Shown piece after piece: positions 52,544 to 61,730 of a stretch of DNA of 64,000 nt. Under the pieces are notes generated by a model, which had not been told where the DNA came from, did no database searches, and saw only the letters and a list, made by a program, of their open reading frames with translations. Source of the stretch: Tyzzerella sp. (GTDB lineage: Bacteria > Bacillota > Clostridia > Lachnospirales > Anaerotignaceae). The stretch spans positions 1-64,000 of the forward strand of contig DXZA01000040.1 in NCBI GenBank assembly GCA_019415525.1. The letters are read 5' to 3'. The number at the start of each line of letters is the position of its first letter. Positions within the stretch are counted from its first letter, which is position 1. The position numbers and the translations under genes are program-made.

Positions 52544-52709
52544 AGGTCCACAATATGTAAGAATACGTATGCAAAGAGGTTTATTACCTATTGGAATAGC
52601 AGATAAAACAAAGGTAGATGGTGTTAGATATGACTATTACATAAGTCCTAAACTATTTCAAGACTATACAGGTATTAAACTACCAAGAGAGTATTTTGAG
52701 GAGGTTTAA
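52500..52709 (+). CDS. Small helix-turn-helix protein, excisionase-like
   Basis: A 69-residue DNA-binding protein: LTPQEAARLMGKGPQYVRIR is a winged-helix/MerR-like HTH as in phage excisionases, followed by a wing with VDGVRYDYYISPKL. AAGGAGAG at 52484-52491 is well spaced for ATG 52500; GTG 52491 is an alternative but overlaps it. It could be the excisionase or an early regulator. Confidence 0.65.
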   Translation: MKKLTPQEAARLMGKGPQYVRIRMQRGLLPIGIADKTKVDGVRYDYYISPKLFQDYTGIKLPREYFEEV

Positions 52710-53555
52710 ATGGATAAAGAGCAAAAAGCTATTGAACGTTTAAAAATAGCGTCTAATATGAGTCTGCAATATTACGAACAACCCTTAATTGTAACAACAT
52801 CAGGTGGCAAAGATAGTGATGTTTGTATTCAACTTGCGTTAAATGCTGGTATTCCTTTTGAAGTTCAACACAATTTGACCACGGCAGATGCACCTGAAAC
52901 TGTATATCACGTTAGAGATACTTTTAAGGTGTTAGAGGGAAAAGGCATAAAATGTAGTTTTAATTATCCTACCTATAAAGGCGAAAGAGTAAGTATGTGG
53001 ACGTTAATACCACAAAAATTATTGCCCCCAACAAGACTTATGCGTTATTGCTGTTCTATTCTTAAAGAACAAGGTGGCAAGAATAGAATGATAACTACTG
53101 GAGTAAGGTGGGCAGAAAGTGCACAACGAAAAAAAAGAGCAACATATGAACTTATATCCGCCAAAAAAGAAGATAAGATATTGATTAACGATAATGCTAA
53201 CACAAGGATGTTGTTTGAAAATTGCAGATTAAAAGCAAAAAGGGTTGTAAATCCTATCATTGATTGGACTGATAATGATGTATGGGACTATGTAAAAAGC
53301 GAAAACATACCAATGAACCCTTTGTACAGTTGTGGTTTTGATAGAGTTGGTTGTATTGGTTGCCCGATGGCAGGAAAAAAACGCGAATTTGAATTTGAAA
53401 AATATCCTAAGTATGAAAAAGCATATATAAGAGCCTTTGACAAAATGTTAGAACAACGAGGAATTAAAGGTAAAGAAACTCAATGGAAAACAGGACAAGA
53501 AGTATTTGATTGGTGGATGGAAAAAGAAGTTATTGAAGGTCGAATTAAAATGTAG
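52710..53555 (+). CDS. Phage PAPS-reductase-like PP-loop protein
   Basis: A 281-residue adenine-nucleotide alpha-hydrolase-like protein. The PP-loop SGGKDS is at residues 31-36, and the family pattern QHNLTTADAPETV follows. The C-terminal half carries CysSerCys-like clusters (RYCCSI and SCGFDRVGCIGCPMAGKKREF) that could hold an iron-sulfur cluster or zinc. True PAPS reductases have a C-terminal ECGLH, which is absent. Related phage and DndC-like enzymes act in sulfur transfer or DNA modification, so a role in modifying phage DNA or RNA is plausible. GAGGAGG precedes ATG 52710. Confidence 0.8.
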   Translation: MDKEQKAIERLKIASNMSLQYYEQPLIVTTSGGKDSDVCIQLALNAGIPFEVQHNLTTADAPETVYHVRDTFKVLEGKGIKCSFNYPTYKGERVSMWTLIPQKLLPPTRLMRYCCSILKEQGGKNRMITTGVRWAESAQRKKRATYELISAKKEDKILINDNANTRMLFENCRLKAKRVVNPIIDWTDNDVWDYVKSENIPMNPLYSCGFDRVGCIGCPMAGKKREFEFEKYPKYEKAYIRAFDKMLEQRGIKGKETQWKTGQEVFDWWMEKEVIEGRIKM

Positions 53556-53567
53556 GAGGTTTAATAT

Positions 53568-53864
53568 ATGGGTGTTAAAGCTGTAAAGAGAGCAAAGAAA
53601 CAACAGGAGCTTGATGTGCAGAATATTAAAAAGGGTATTCCTGAAATTAAAGGCAGGGTAGCTATACTCGAAAATGATATGAATGCTGTTAGAAATACAG
53701 TAAATAGAGCTGAAGCTGAAAACGTAAGAAATAAGTATGGTATTAGACGCTTGAATAACAGAGTAGATACGTATGTTCATTTCTTTGCTTGGTTAACTAT
53801 ATTTATTGTAGCTGTTTGTGGCTATAATTTCGGCTATGTTTTTTATCAGTTGTTTATTAAATAA
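53568..53864 (+). CDS. Coiled-coil protein with C-terminal membrane anchor
   Basis: A 98-residue protein: basic start, a coiled coil at about 25-65 (VAILENDMNAVRNTVNRAEA), then a single membrane helix (about 72-92, FFAWLTIFIVAVCGYNFGYV). Family unknown; the layout resembles small phage proteins that attach replication or lysis factors to the membrane. TAGGAGG precedes ATG 53568. Confidence 0.6.
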   Translation: MGVKAVKRAKKQQELDVQNIKKGIPEIKGRVAILENDMNAVRNTVNRAEAENVRNKYGIRRLNNRVDTYVHFFAWLTIFIVAVCGYNFGYVFYQLFIK

Positions 53865-53875
53865 GGGGTGGTTTG

Positions 53876-54142
53876 ATGTTTAATGTTGACGAAAGTCCTA
53901 AATATCAATACAAGATTTATAACTATGGTGTTGTGGTAGAAGAAGGCAGTACAAATAAAAAAGCTGATTTATACCCACTATTTAAGAAATATGGTGCTGA
54001 CGGTCCTATTAGAGTATGGGTTGATGGTAGGAAATTAACCTATTCTGAAATATATGAAAAGATAGTACCTGCACGTATCAAAATGCAAATCAAGAAAATT
54101 CAAGTAGACCCAAGGAGGACAAAACTATGGAAATTACAGTAA
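53876..54142 (+). CDS. Hypothetical phage protein
   Basis: An 88-residue mixed protein (YQYKIYNYGVVVEEGSTNKK, GPIRVWVDGRKLTYSEIY) with a basic C-terminus. No family recognised. AAGGGGTGG supports ATG 53876 rather than the TTG just before. It overlaps the next gene by 16 bases. Confidence 0.55.
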   Translation: MFNVDESPKYQYKIYNYGVVVEEGSTNKKADLYPLFKKYGADGPIRVWVDGRKLTYSEIYEKIVPARIKMQIKKIQVDPRRTKLWKLQ

Positions 54143-54477
54143 CACATATCATCAAATTAGACAGTTCAATTATGGAAATTTTAACAGCATTGACAAAGGG
54201 AAATGTTTTGGAAAAAGTTTCGACTAAAGCAGTAAAAACAGAGCCACAAAAAACAGTTGAAAAAGCTGAAACTGATGAGCCACCTTTTGAGGCTGATGTG
54301 AAAACTGAGCCTAAATATACAAAAGATGAGTTAAGGGCAGAGGCTTTAAAGGTTAAAAATAAAAAAGGTGCTATGCGTGTAAGAGAAATTCTTTCCGGAT
54401 TTAATGTATCCGGCCTTAAAGAATTAGCTGATAACGATATTGACAAAGTTATGGAAGCATTTAAGGGGGAATTATAA
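54127..54477 (+). CDS. Hypothetical phage protein preceding DUF2800 gene
   Basis: A 116-residue protein with a short N-terminal strand/helix (THIIKLDSSIMEILTAL), an acidic Lys/Glu/Pro linker (about 35-70) and a C-terminal helical domain (RAEALKVKNKKGAMRVREIL, ELADNDIDKVMEAF). The same layout is commonly found just before DUF2800 in Firmicute phages, as far as I recall; the function is unknown. CAAGGAGG precedes ATG 54127. Confidence 0.65.
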   Translation: MEITVTHIIKLDSSIMEILTALTKGNVLEKVSTKAVKTEPQKTVEKAETDEPPFEADVKTEPKYTKDELRAEALKVKNKKGAMRVREILSGFNVSGLKELADNDIDKVMEAFKGEL

Positions 54478-55656
54478 ATGCCTGATGTACACGCAGAATT
54501 AAGTGCAAGCGGTGCTAAAAAGTGGCTTAATTGTGCAGGGGCAAAGGCTCTTGAAAAGTTGATGCCCGATGAAACTTCTGATTATGCAGAAGAAGGCACT
54601 CTTGCTCACAGCTTAGGAGAGGCGAAAATCAAATATGAACTTAAACAAATAAGGAAACCTACATATGCAAAAGAAGTCGAAAAAATAAAGTCTAATGCTC
54701 TTTATTCAGAAGAAATGGACGAGTATACCGAAGGTTATAAGGACTATGTGATAGAACTTGTAAACTTCTATAAGCAAAAAGGTGATGTTTTAGTTGAAGT
54801 TGAAAAGCGTATTGACTTTTCTGAATATGTACCGGAGGGCTTTGGTACTGGTGACATATGTATCATTTCTAATGATGTTTTACATATTGTAGACCTTAAA
54901 TATGGGAAGGGGGTGAAAGTAGATGCAGAGCATAATCCACAACTTGAATTGTATGCTTTAGGTGCTTTAACTGAATATAGTTGTATATATGATTTTAAAT
55001 CAGTAGAAATGACTATATATCAGCCTAGACTTGACAATATAAGCAACTGGAGTATGAGTCCTGAGGAATTAATACTTTGGGGTGAAAATGTGGTTAAACC
55101 TAAAGCAGAAATGGCATTTAATGAAACAGGTCCTTGTGTTGTAGGTAAACATTGTGATGAGGGTTTTTGTAAGGCAAGACCTATATGCAGAAAATACAAT
55201 GAACAGAAACTGGAATTGATTGAAAAGTTTGATTTTAAAGAGCCTAAAACATTAAATAATGATGAAATATCAGAGATTTTAGACATAGTTGATAGTGTTT
55301 CTAAATGGGTTAACTTAGTCAAAAATTTTGCTCTTAACAAGGCTTTAGATGGTGAAGAAATTCCCGGATATAAAGTTGTAGAGGGTAGGGCTAACAGACA
55401 ATGGGGTGTATCTGAAGAAGATGTAATAAATTCTGTTTTAGATGACGGAACTCTTGTAATAGATGATATTGCACCTAGAAAATTAAAGACTATATCTGAA
55501 CTTGAAAAAGAACTTGGAAAAGCTAAATTTTCGGAACTTTTCAAAGATTTTATTGTTAAACCACAGGGCAAACCTACATTAGCTGATTTTACGGACAAGC
55601 GTCCACAGTTTAATAGTGCAGTTAATGATTTTAAAGATTTTATTGAGGAGGAATAA
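54478..55656 (+). CDS. DUF2800 protein, RecB/Cas4-like nuclease
   Basis: A 392-residue phage recombination or replication nuclease. The start HAELSASGAKKWLNCAGAKA is family-typical. The PD-(D/E)XK core is VLHIVDLKYGKG (Asp and Lys of the active site), with NPQLELYALGAL as the following helix. Cys residues in KHCDEGFCKARPICR may hold an iron-sulfur cluster as in AddB/Cas4 relatives. It is followed three bases later by the DUF2815 ssDNA-binding protein and then DNA polymerase, a conserved phage replication block. Confidence 0.85.
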   Translation: MPDVHAELSASGAKKWLNCAGAKALEKLMPDETSDYAEEGTLAHSLGEAKIKYELKQIRKPTYAKEVEKIKSNALYSEEMDEYTEGYKDYVIELVNFYKQKGDVLVEVEKRIDFSEYVPEGFGTGDICIISNDVLHIVDLKYGKGVKVDAEHNPQLELYALGALTEYSCIYDFKSVEMTIYQPRLDNISNWSMSPEELILWGENVVKPKAEMAFNETGPCVVGKHCDEGFCKARPICRKYNEQKLELIEKFDFKEPKTLNNDEISEILDIVDSVSKWVNLVKNFALNKALDGEEIPGYKVVEGRANRQWGVSEEDVINSVLDDGTLVIDDIAPRKLKTISELEKELGKAKFSELFKDFIVKPQGKPTLADFTDKRPQFNSAVNDFKDFIEEE

Positions 55657-55659
55657 AAA

Positions 55660-56220
55660 ATGGCAACAAATGAAATGAGTACAAAAGTAGTTACAGGGGA
55701 AGTTAGATTTTCATATTTACATGTATTTGAACCTGCAAAAGTAGAAGGTTCTGATGAGGAAAAATATAGTGTATCTCTTATAATTCCAAAGAGTGATACA
55801 AAAACAATTAAGGCTATTGAAAAAGCTATTGAGGTAGCTAAAGAAGCGGGAAAATCTTCTAAGTTTGGTGGTAAAATACCTGCTAACTTAAAAACACCTT
55901 TGAGAGATGGTGATATTGACAGAGAAGACGACGAAAATTATGCTGACTGCTATTTCATAAATGCTAACTGCAAGACACAACCAGGACTTGTTTATAAAAA
56001 CGGTCAGCGAATTATAGACAGTACAGACCTTTACAGTGGTTGTTATGGTTTGGCATCAATTACATTCTATGCATTTAATTCTAACGGAAACAAGGGTATT
56101 GCTTGTGGACTTAATAACCTTATGAAGGTTAGAGATGGAGAACCTCTTGGAGGACGTAGCAGAGCAGAAGATGACTTTGCTGACTTCTTTGAAGAAGATG
56201 ATGATGAAGACTTTATGTAA
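55660..56220 (+). CDS. DUF2815 single-stranded DNA-binding-like protein
   Basis: A 186-residue OB-fold-type protein found in phage replication modules. It starts with a beta-strand region (VVTGEVRFSYLHVFEPAKVE), has ASITFYAFNSNGNKGIACGLNN in the middle and ends with an acidic tail (FADFFEEDDDEDFM) of the kind that recruits partner proteins in SSBs. GAGGAGG precedes ATG 55660. Likely coats ssDNA for the polymerase encoded next. Confidence 0.82.
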   Translation: MATNEMSTKVVTGEVRFSYLHVFEPAKVEGSDEEKYSVSLIIPKSDTKTIKAIEKAIEVAKEAGKSSKFGGKIPANLKTPLRDGDIDREDDENYADCYFINANCKTQPGLVYKNGQRIIDSTDLYSGCYGLASITFYAFNSNGNKGIACGLNNLMKVRDGEPLGGRSRAEDDFADFFEEDDDEDFM

Positions 56221-56234
56221 AAAGGAATGGTTGT

Positions 56235-58175
56235 ATGAGGGAATTGTCAATAGACATTGAAACATACAGCTCAGTAGATTTGGGAGAATCCGGAGTTTAT
56301 GCTTATGCAGACGCTCCGGACTTTCAAATTTTATTAATGGCTTATGCTTTTGATGATGAAGATGTTAATATTATAGACTTCACGAATAATGAAGTTATCC
56401 CTAATGAAGTATATGAAGCTTTAACAGGTGATTGTATTAAAACTGCTTATAATGCCACATTTGAAAGAGTGTGTATCAATAAGTTTTTTGGTTTAAATAT
56501 GTCTGCTAAATATTGGCATTGTACTATGATACAAGCATTAGAAATAGGACTACCTTCCGGTCTTGGAGAGGTAGCAAAAGTATTAAAATTAGAGGAGCAG
56601 AAGGACAAAAGAGGTAAAGCATTAATAAACTATTTCTGTAAACCTTGCAGACCTACACAGGCAAATGGGGGGAGAATACGAAACCTTCCAAAACACGCTC
56701 CCGAAAAATGGGAAGAGTTTAAAGAGTATTGTATTCAGGACGTAAAAACAGAAAGAGCTATTAAGGAAAAAATAAAAAAATTTCCTTTGGCCGAAAGTGA
56801 GCAAGAGTTATATGCTCTTGACCAAAAGATTAATGATAGAGGTGTTCTTATTGATGTTGAACTGGCGAAAAACGCAGTTATTTTTGATGAAACATACAAA
56901 AATGAGTGTAGGGAAAGAGCAAGTTATATTACAGGTCTTGAAAACGTCAACTCTGTATCACAACTTAAGTATTGGATTGAAGAAGAAACCGGAAAAGAAG
57001 TTGAAAGTCTTAATAAAGAGAATGTAAAAAGCCTTATGGATAGTGTAGAGGATAATCACGTCAAAGAAGTTTTATATCTTAGACAGCAGATGTCAAAAAC
57101 ATCAGTTAAAAAATATTCTGCTATGCTTAGGAGTTTATGTTCTGATAACAAAGTAAGAGGCATCACTCAATTTTATGGAGCAAGCAGGACAGGACGCTGG
57201 GCAGGTAGAATCGTACAGCCCCAGAATCTTCCTCAAAATCACTTAGGCAGTTTGGAAACAGCAAGAGAAGCTGTTAAAAGTGGGGACTTTGAATTTTTTA
57301 AAATCCTTTATGATGATGTGCCTAGGGTGCTTTCAGAACTTATAAGAACAGCCATTATACCCACAAAAGGAAGAAGGTTTATTGTGTCTGATTTTTCTGC
57401 CATAGAGGCAAGAGTTATTGCTTATATTGCTAATGAAAAGTGGAGACTTGAAACTTTCAAAAAGGGTGGGGATATATACTGTGCATCAGCAAGTCAGATG
57501 TTTAAAGTGCCTGTTGAAAAGCACGGTGTAAATAGTCACTTGAGGGCAAAAGGAAAAATTGCTGAACTTGCTTTAGGATATGGTGGCGGTGTTGGTGCTT
57601 TAACTTCTATGGGTGCTTTAAAAATGGGACTTACAGAAGAAGAACTTCCGGAACTTGTCAATATGTGGAGAAATTCAAATACTGCTATTACAAGGCTTTG
57701 GAAAGACATTGAAAGATGTGCTTTTTTAGCTGTTAGTGGAGAGCCTTGTAATTATAAAGATATTAAGTTTTTTAAAAAGAGCGGAATACTTTTTATCGGG
57801 CTTCCTTCCGGTAGAAATATTGCATATGCAGGAGCAAAAATAGGTCAGAACCGTTTCGGCAGTAAATGCCTTACTTATCTTGGAGTTAATCAAGAAACTA
57901 AAAAGTGGGAAACCATTGAAACTTGGGGCGGAAAGCTAGTTGAAAATATTGTACAAGCATTTGCTCGTGATTGTCTTGCAGAGAGTATAAGAAGGCTTGA
58001 GTGTCGAGGGTTTGAAATAGTTTTCCACGTTCACGATGAAGTTATACTTGATGTGCCTATTGGTGTAAGTTCGGCAGAGGAAGTAAGTAAAATTATGTCT
58101 GAGCCTATTCCTTGGGCAAAGGGGTTGCCTCTTAATGCTGAGGGGTTTGAAAGTGAGTTTTATAAGAAGGATTAA
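56235..58175 (+). CDS. Phage DNA polymerase, family A
   Basis: A 646-residue replicative polymerase. The N-terminal 3'-5' exonuclease starts LSIDIETYSSVDL (metal-binding Asp/Glu). The polymerase domain has motif A VSDFSAIEARVIAYIA, motif B around RAKGKIAELALGYGGG and motif C VFHVHDEV. No 5' nuclease domain, as usual for phages. ATG 56235 follows AAAGGAATGG. It works with the DUF2815, DUF2800 and VapE neighbours to copy the phage genome. Confidence 0.95.
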   Translation: MRELSIDIETYSSVDLGESGVYAYADAPDFQILLMAYAFDDEDVNIIDFTNNEVIPNEVYEALTGDCIKTAYNATFERVCINKFFGLNMSAKYWHCTMIQALEIGLPSGLGEVAKVLKLEEQKDKRGKALINYFCKPCRPTQANGGRIRNLPKHAPEKWEEFKEYCIQDVKTERAIKEKIKKFPLAESEQELYALDQKINDRGVLIDVELAKNAVIFDETYKNECRERASYITGLENVNSVSQLKYWIEEETGKEVESLNKENVKSLMDSVEDNHVKEVLYLRQQMSKTSVKKYSAMLRSLCSDNKVRGITQFYGASRTGRWAGRIVQPQNLPQNHLGSLETAREAVKSGDFEFFKILYDDVPRVLSELIRTAIIPTKGRRFIVSDFSAIEARVIAYIANEKWRLETFKKGGDIYCASASQMFKVPVEKHGVNSHLRAKGKIAELALGYGGGVGALTSMGALKMGLTEEELPELVNMWRNSNTAITRLWKDIERCAFLAVSGEPCNYKDIKFFKKSGILFIGLPSGRNIAYAGAKIGQNRFGSKCLTYLGVNQETKKWETIETWGGKLVENIVQAFARDCLAESIRRLECRGFEIVFHVHDEVILDVPIGVSSAEEVSKIMSEPIPWAKGLPLNAEGFESEFYKKD

Positions 58176-58189
58176 GGAGTGTGTGTTGT

Positions 58190-58741
58190 ATGAGTATAGG
58201 TGAAAATATAAAAAGATTAAGAAAAGAGCGTAAATTAACACAGAAAAAACTCGGTGAATTAAGTGGTATATCAGAGGCTATGATAAGGCAATATGAATTA
58301 GGTTTAAGAAAACCTAAAATGATAGCAGTCATTAAAATAGCTGTGGCATTAAATGTAGAGTATGATGAAATAGCTGAAATTGATAATATTACTCAGATAG
58401 AAAAACAGAATTATGAGAAAAACAGATATTTTGAAAAAGAAATAATAGCTAATAAACTTGGTGCAGAGGAAATATTAACTGCTATTGCTGAAGAGGCTTC
58501 TGAACTTACACAGGCTGTTTTAAAGCTAAGAAGAGCTTACAATAAATTGAATTATACACCAAAAACAGAATTAGAGTGTGTCCAAAATGTGGCTGAGGAA
58601 ATGGCTGATTTAGAGTTATGCATAGAGATACTAATGCTTTGTGTTTCTTCTGATATTTCACGTTTTATGAATAATTATAAAACAAATATAAAAGAGAGAA
58701 AATTAGAAAGATGGTTTGATAGATTGGGAGGTATTGAATAA
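58190..58741 (+). CDS. HTH-MazG fusion protein
   Basis: A 183-residue two-domain protein. Residues 1-60 are an XRE helix-turn-helix (NIKRLRKERKLTQKKLGELS). Residues about 85-165 look like an all-helical MazG-type nucleotide pyrophosphohydrolase: AIAEEASELTQAVLK and NVAEEMADLELCIEIL give the EExxE...ExxD metal-binding pattern. ATG 58190 fits AAGGAGTG at 58174-58181; the GTG 58181 overlaps it. A DNA-binding domain joined to a dNTP- or alarmone-cleaving domain is unusual and may link nucleotide levels to transcription. The domain call is from motif pattern. Confidence 0.75.
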   Translation: MSIGENIKRLRKERKLTQKKLGELSGISEAMIRQYELGLRKPKMIAVIKIAVALNVEYDEIAEIDNITQIEKQNYEKNRYFEKEIIANKLGAEEILTAIAEEASELTQAVLKLRRAYNKLNYTPKTELECVQNVAEEMADLELCIEILMLCVSSDISRFMNNYKTNIKERKLERWFDRLGGIE

Positions 58742-59262
58742 TGAGAGAATTAACAGCGTTAGAATATTTTAAGATTAAAAATTATATATCAGAGAATTGC
58801 ATAATATCATGTTGCCATTGTCCTTTTAGTCAATACAATAATGGACATGATAAAACATGTACAGCTTTGGAAAAAGGTAATCCAGAGATTGTTATTGATA
58901 TAGCTTTAAAATGTTTAAATGAAAATCCGGATATTCTTAAAGATGAAAAAACAATAGTTTCTAATAAGCTTATAACACGCAAAAGCATATTAGAAAATGC
59001 TGAAAAATGTGTATGTGGTAGTCGTGAAGAAGATTATGGAAGTCCAGAAGATAATTTTAAAACTATTGCATCACTTTGGGAGGTTTATTTAAAAACAAAG
59101 TGTACTGGAGGAAATTCAGATGTATCTATTAATCCTGAAGACATTGCAGTATTAATGATTTTAGTTAAAATTGCACGCATATCAAGTGGACATGCTAAGT
59201 CTGATAATTGGATTGATATTGCAGGCTATGCCGCTTGTGGTGGTGAGATAGAAGGGAAATAG
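58741..59262 (+). CDS. DUF6378-domain phage protein with N-terminal Cys cluster
   Basis: A 173-residue protein. Residues about 15-45 carry Cys/His (CIISCCHCPFSQYNNGHDKTC), a probable zinc site. Residues about 85-170 (AEKCVCGSREEDYGSPEDNF and, further on, MILVKIARISSGHAKSDNWI) match the helical DUF6378 family by recollection, which is often near MazG-like proteins in phages and may itself be a nucleotide hydrolase. Its ATG overlaps the stop of the HTH-MazG gene, so the two are translationally coupled. Confidence 0.7.
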   Translation: MRELTALEYFKIKNYISENCIISCCHCPFSQYNNGHDKTCTALEKGNPEIVIDIALKCLNENPDILKDEKTIVSNKLITRKSILENAEKCVCGSREEDYGSPEDNFKTIASLWEVYLKTKCTGGNSDVSINPEDIAVLMILVKIARISSGHAKSDNWIDIAGYAACGGEIEGK

Positions 59263-59265
59263 TAC

Positions 59266-59287
59266 GTTTTGCCACCATAGGCAAAAC
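59266..59287 (+). other. Hairpin in front of the vapE-like gene
   Basis: GTTTTGCC and GGCAAAAC pair perfectly over ACCATA, with no T run. It ends ten bases before the ribosome site of the next gene and may tune its translation. Confidence 0.5.
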
Positions 59288-59307
59288 CATAGAAACGAGG
59301 TGAAATT

Positions 59308-61722
59308 TTGGAAAATTATATTATAGCCACTGGTCTTTCAAGGACTTCTAAGCATTGGCAAAATACAAAAGTAACTTGGGAGGAGTTGAAAGAAAGGTTT
59401 AAAGATACCCAAAGAACAAGTGAAACACAGGGGCAGTATTTCAATATGACCAAAAAGCAGCAAGATAACTTGAAAGATGTAGGGGGCTTAGTAGGTGGCC
59501 GACTGGAACAAGGAAAAAGAAATGCAAGTTCTGTAAAGGAACGATATATTTTAACTCTTGATGCTGACTTTGCAACTCCTGATTTTGTGGACGGATTAAG
59601 GCTTTTTCAAAGTGATTTTAGCTGGATAGTGTATTCTACTCATAAGCATACACCGGAAAAGCCTAGGTTTAGACTTGTTATTCCTTTGTCACGTCCAACT
59701 CTACCTGATGAATATGAGGCAGTTGGTCGAAAGGTTGCCGCTGATATTGGAATTGATATGTTTGATGATACTACATATCAGCCACACCGTTTGATGTATT
59801 GGCCTTCAACATCAAGAGACGCTGAATATGTATATGAGTACAATGACGCTAAGCCTCTTGATGTTGATTATATACTTGGTACTTATGCAGATTGGAAAGA
59901 TGTCAGTTTATGGCCTGTATCATCAAGAACAGAGAGGATAAAAGAGAGATTACTTAAAAAACAAGAAAATCCACTTGAGAAAAAAGGCATTGTTGGTGCA
60001 TTTTGTAGAACATACACAATAGATGATGTAATTAATAAGTTCTTATATGATTCTTATGAGCCTTGTATTAATGGCAGATATACTTATAAAAACGGTTCAA
60101 CAACAGCAGGAGCGGTAACTTATGAAGGTGGTTTGTTTCTTTATTCTAACCACGCAACAGACCCTGCAAGTGGTATGTTATGTAATGCTTTTGACTTAGT
60201 GCGTATTCATATGTTTGGTGCGGAGGACTATGACGCAGTAGCTGGAACACCTACTGTGAAATTGCCTTCTTACATAATGATGACTGAGTTTGCTCGTGAT
60301 GATGACGGTGTTAAAAAGACACAATTTGCTGAAAGACAAGCCTCAGCTATTGAAGATTTTGGAGAGTTTACAGAAGAAGACTCTACAGAAACAGAAGAAG
60401 ATGAAGACAGTTGGGCCGTAAATCTTGAGGCAGGGAAACAAGGTTATAAGCCTACAATAGACAACTGTCTTATAATACTAAAACACGATAAAAGACTTAA
60501 AAAGAAAATATGTTTTAATGAGTTTACAAGAAAAGTTATGCGTAAAAATGCTATGCCTTGGGAGAAGGAAAAGGCAGAGGCAGAATGGACAGAGCAAGAT
60601 GACAGTGGTTTAAGACATTATCTTGAAAAGGTCTATGACATAAAGGGTAAAAGTAATATTGATGATGCTTTTAAACTTACTGCACACGCTAATTCATATC
60701 ACCCTGTAAGAGATTATCTTAATAGCCTAAAATGGGACGGAGTTCCTAGACTTGAAAGACTGTTTATAGACTATCAAGGTGCAGATGATAATTTATATAC
60801 AAGAACTGTAACACGTAAAACACTTGTAGCTGCTGTTGCTCGTGTTTTCGAACCAGGGTGTAAATGGGATTATGTTTTAACTCTTGTAGGTCCTCAAGGC
60901 TGTGGAAAGTCAACAATAATAAAAATTATAGGTCGCTTATGGTATTCGGACAGTTTAACTACTGTTGTTGGGAAAGAGGCTTTTGAGCAGATTCAAGGTT
61001 TTTGGATAATGGAAATAGGCGAGTTATCAGCTATGAAAAAATCTGATATTGAAGCTATAAAGCTATTCATCACTAAAAGAGAAGATAGTTATCGTGCTGC
61101 ATATGGTAGATATGTAGAAACACACAAAAGACAATGTATTTTTATTGCTACTACAAACAAGTATGACTTTTTAAGAGATATGACAGGAAATAGACGTTTC
61201 TTTCCTATTGACTGCCACCCTGAGAAGGTTACAAAGAGTATATGGAAAGACCTTGAGGAGGAAATAGACCAAATTTGGGCAGAGGCAGTACATTACTATA
61301 AAAAAGGCGAAAAATTATTCCTTGATGGTGATGTTTCAAGACTTGCAGAAGAAGAACAAGACAAACACCTTGAGGAAAATCCTCTTACTGGAGCAGTTAA
61401 AATGTATCTTGATAAGCCTATTCCTGCAAACTGGGATAAAATGGACTTATTTGCAAGAAGTCAATATTATAATTCAACTAATTCTAACAATGGTGATTTT
61501 GAATTTGAGTATGATTTGAAAGATAAAAAACTAAGGGACAAGGTTTGTATATTGGAAATGTGGTGCGAACTCTTCGGGGGGCAGAAAAAAGACCTTAACC
61601 GCCAAAAAAGTAATGAACTTACTGAGATTATTCTTAAAACAGGAGAGTGGGAGAGAGCTGGAAAAACTCTACATTTTGGTGGTGTATATGGTAAACAAAG
61701 AGGATTTATAAGAATTATGTAA
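59308..61722 (+). CDS. VapE-family phage primase-helicase
   Basis: An 804-residue replication protein. The N-terminal third (about 60-200) looks like an archaeo-eukaryotic-type primase: TLDADFATPDFVDGL, STHKHTPEKPRFRLVIPLSR, YQPHRLMYWPS. The C-terminal half is the virulence-associated E (SF3/AAA-like) helicase with Walker A GPQGCGKS at 528-535, Walker B-like FWIMEIGEL and ATTNKYDFLRDMTGNRRFFP. The start is TTG 59308 with GAGGTGA upstream. It should prime and unwind phage DNA, probably at the repeat-rich region directly downstream. Confidence 0.9.
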   Translation: MENYIIATGLSRTSKHWQNTKVTWEELKERFKDTQRTSETQGQYFNMTKKQQDNLKDVGGLVGGRLEQGKRNASSVKERYILTLDADFATPDFVDGLRLFQSDFSWIVYSTHKHTPEKPRFRLVIPLSRPTLPDEYEAVGRKVAADIGIDMFDDTTYQPHRLMYWPSTSRDAEYVYEYNDAKPLDVDYILGTYADWKDVSLWPVSSRTERIKERLLKKQENPLEKKGIVGAFCRTYTIDDVINKFLYDSYEPCINGRYTYKNGSTTAGAVTYEGGLFLYSNHATDPASGMLCNAFDLVRIHMFGAEDYDAVAGTPTVKLPSYIMMTEFARDDDGVKKTQFAERQASAIEDFGEFTEEDSTETEEDEDSWAVNLEAGKQGYKPTIDNCLIILKHDKRLKKKICFNEFTRKVMRKNAMPWEKEKAEAEWTEQDDSGLRHYLEKVYDIKGKSNIDDAFKLTAHANSYHPVRDYLNSLKWDGVPRLERLFIDYQGADDNLYTRTVTRKTLVAAVARVFEPGCKWDYVLTLVGPQGCGKSTIIKIIGRLWYSDSLTTVVGKEAFEQIQGFWIMEIGELSAMKKSDIEAIKLFITKREDSYRAAYGRYVETHKRQCIFIATTNKYDFLRDMTGNRRFFPIDCHPEKVTKSIWKDLEEEIDQIWAEAVHYYKKGEKLFLDGDVSRLAEEEQDKHLEENPLTGAVKMYLDKPIPANWDKMDLFARSQYYNSTNSNNGDFEFEYDLKDKKLRDKVCILEMWCELFGGQKKDLNRQKSNELTEIILKTGEWERAGKTLHFGGVYGKQRGFIRIM

Positions 61723-61730
61723 ACTCAAAA

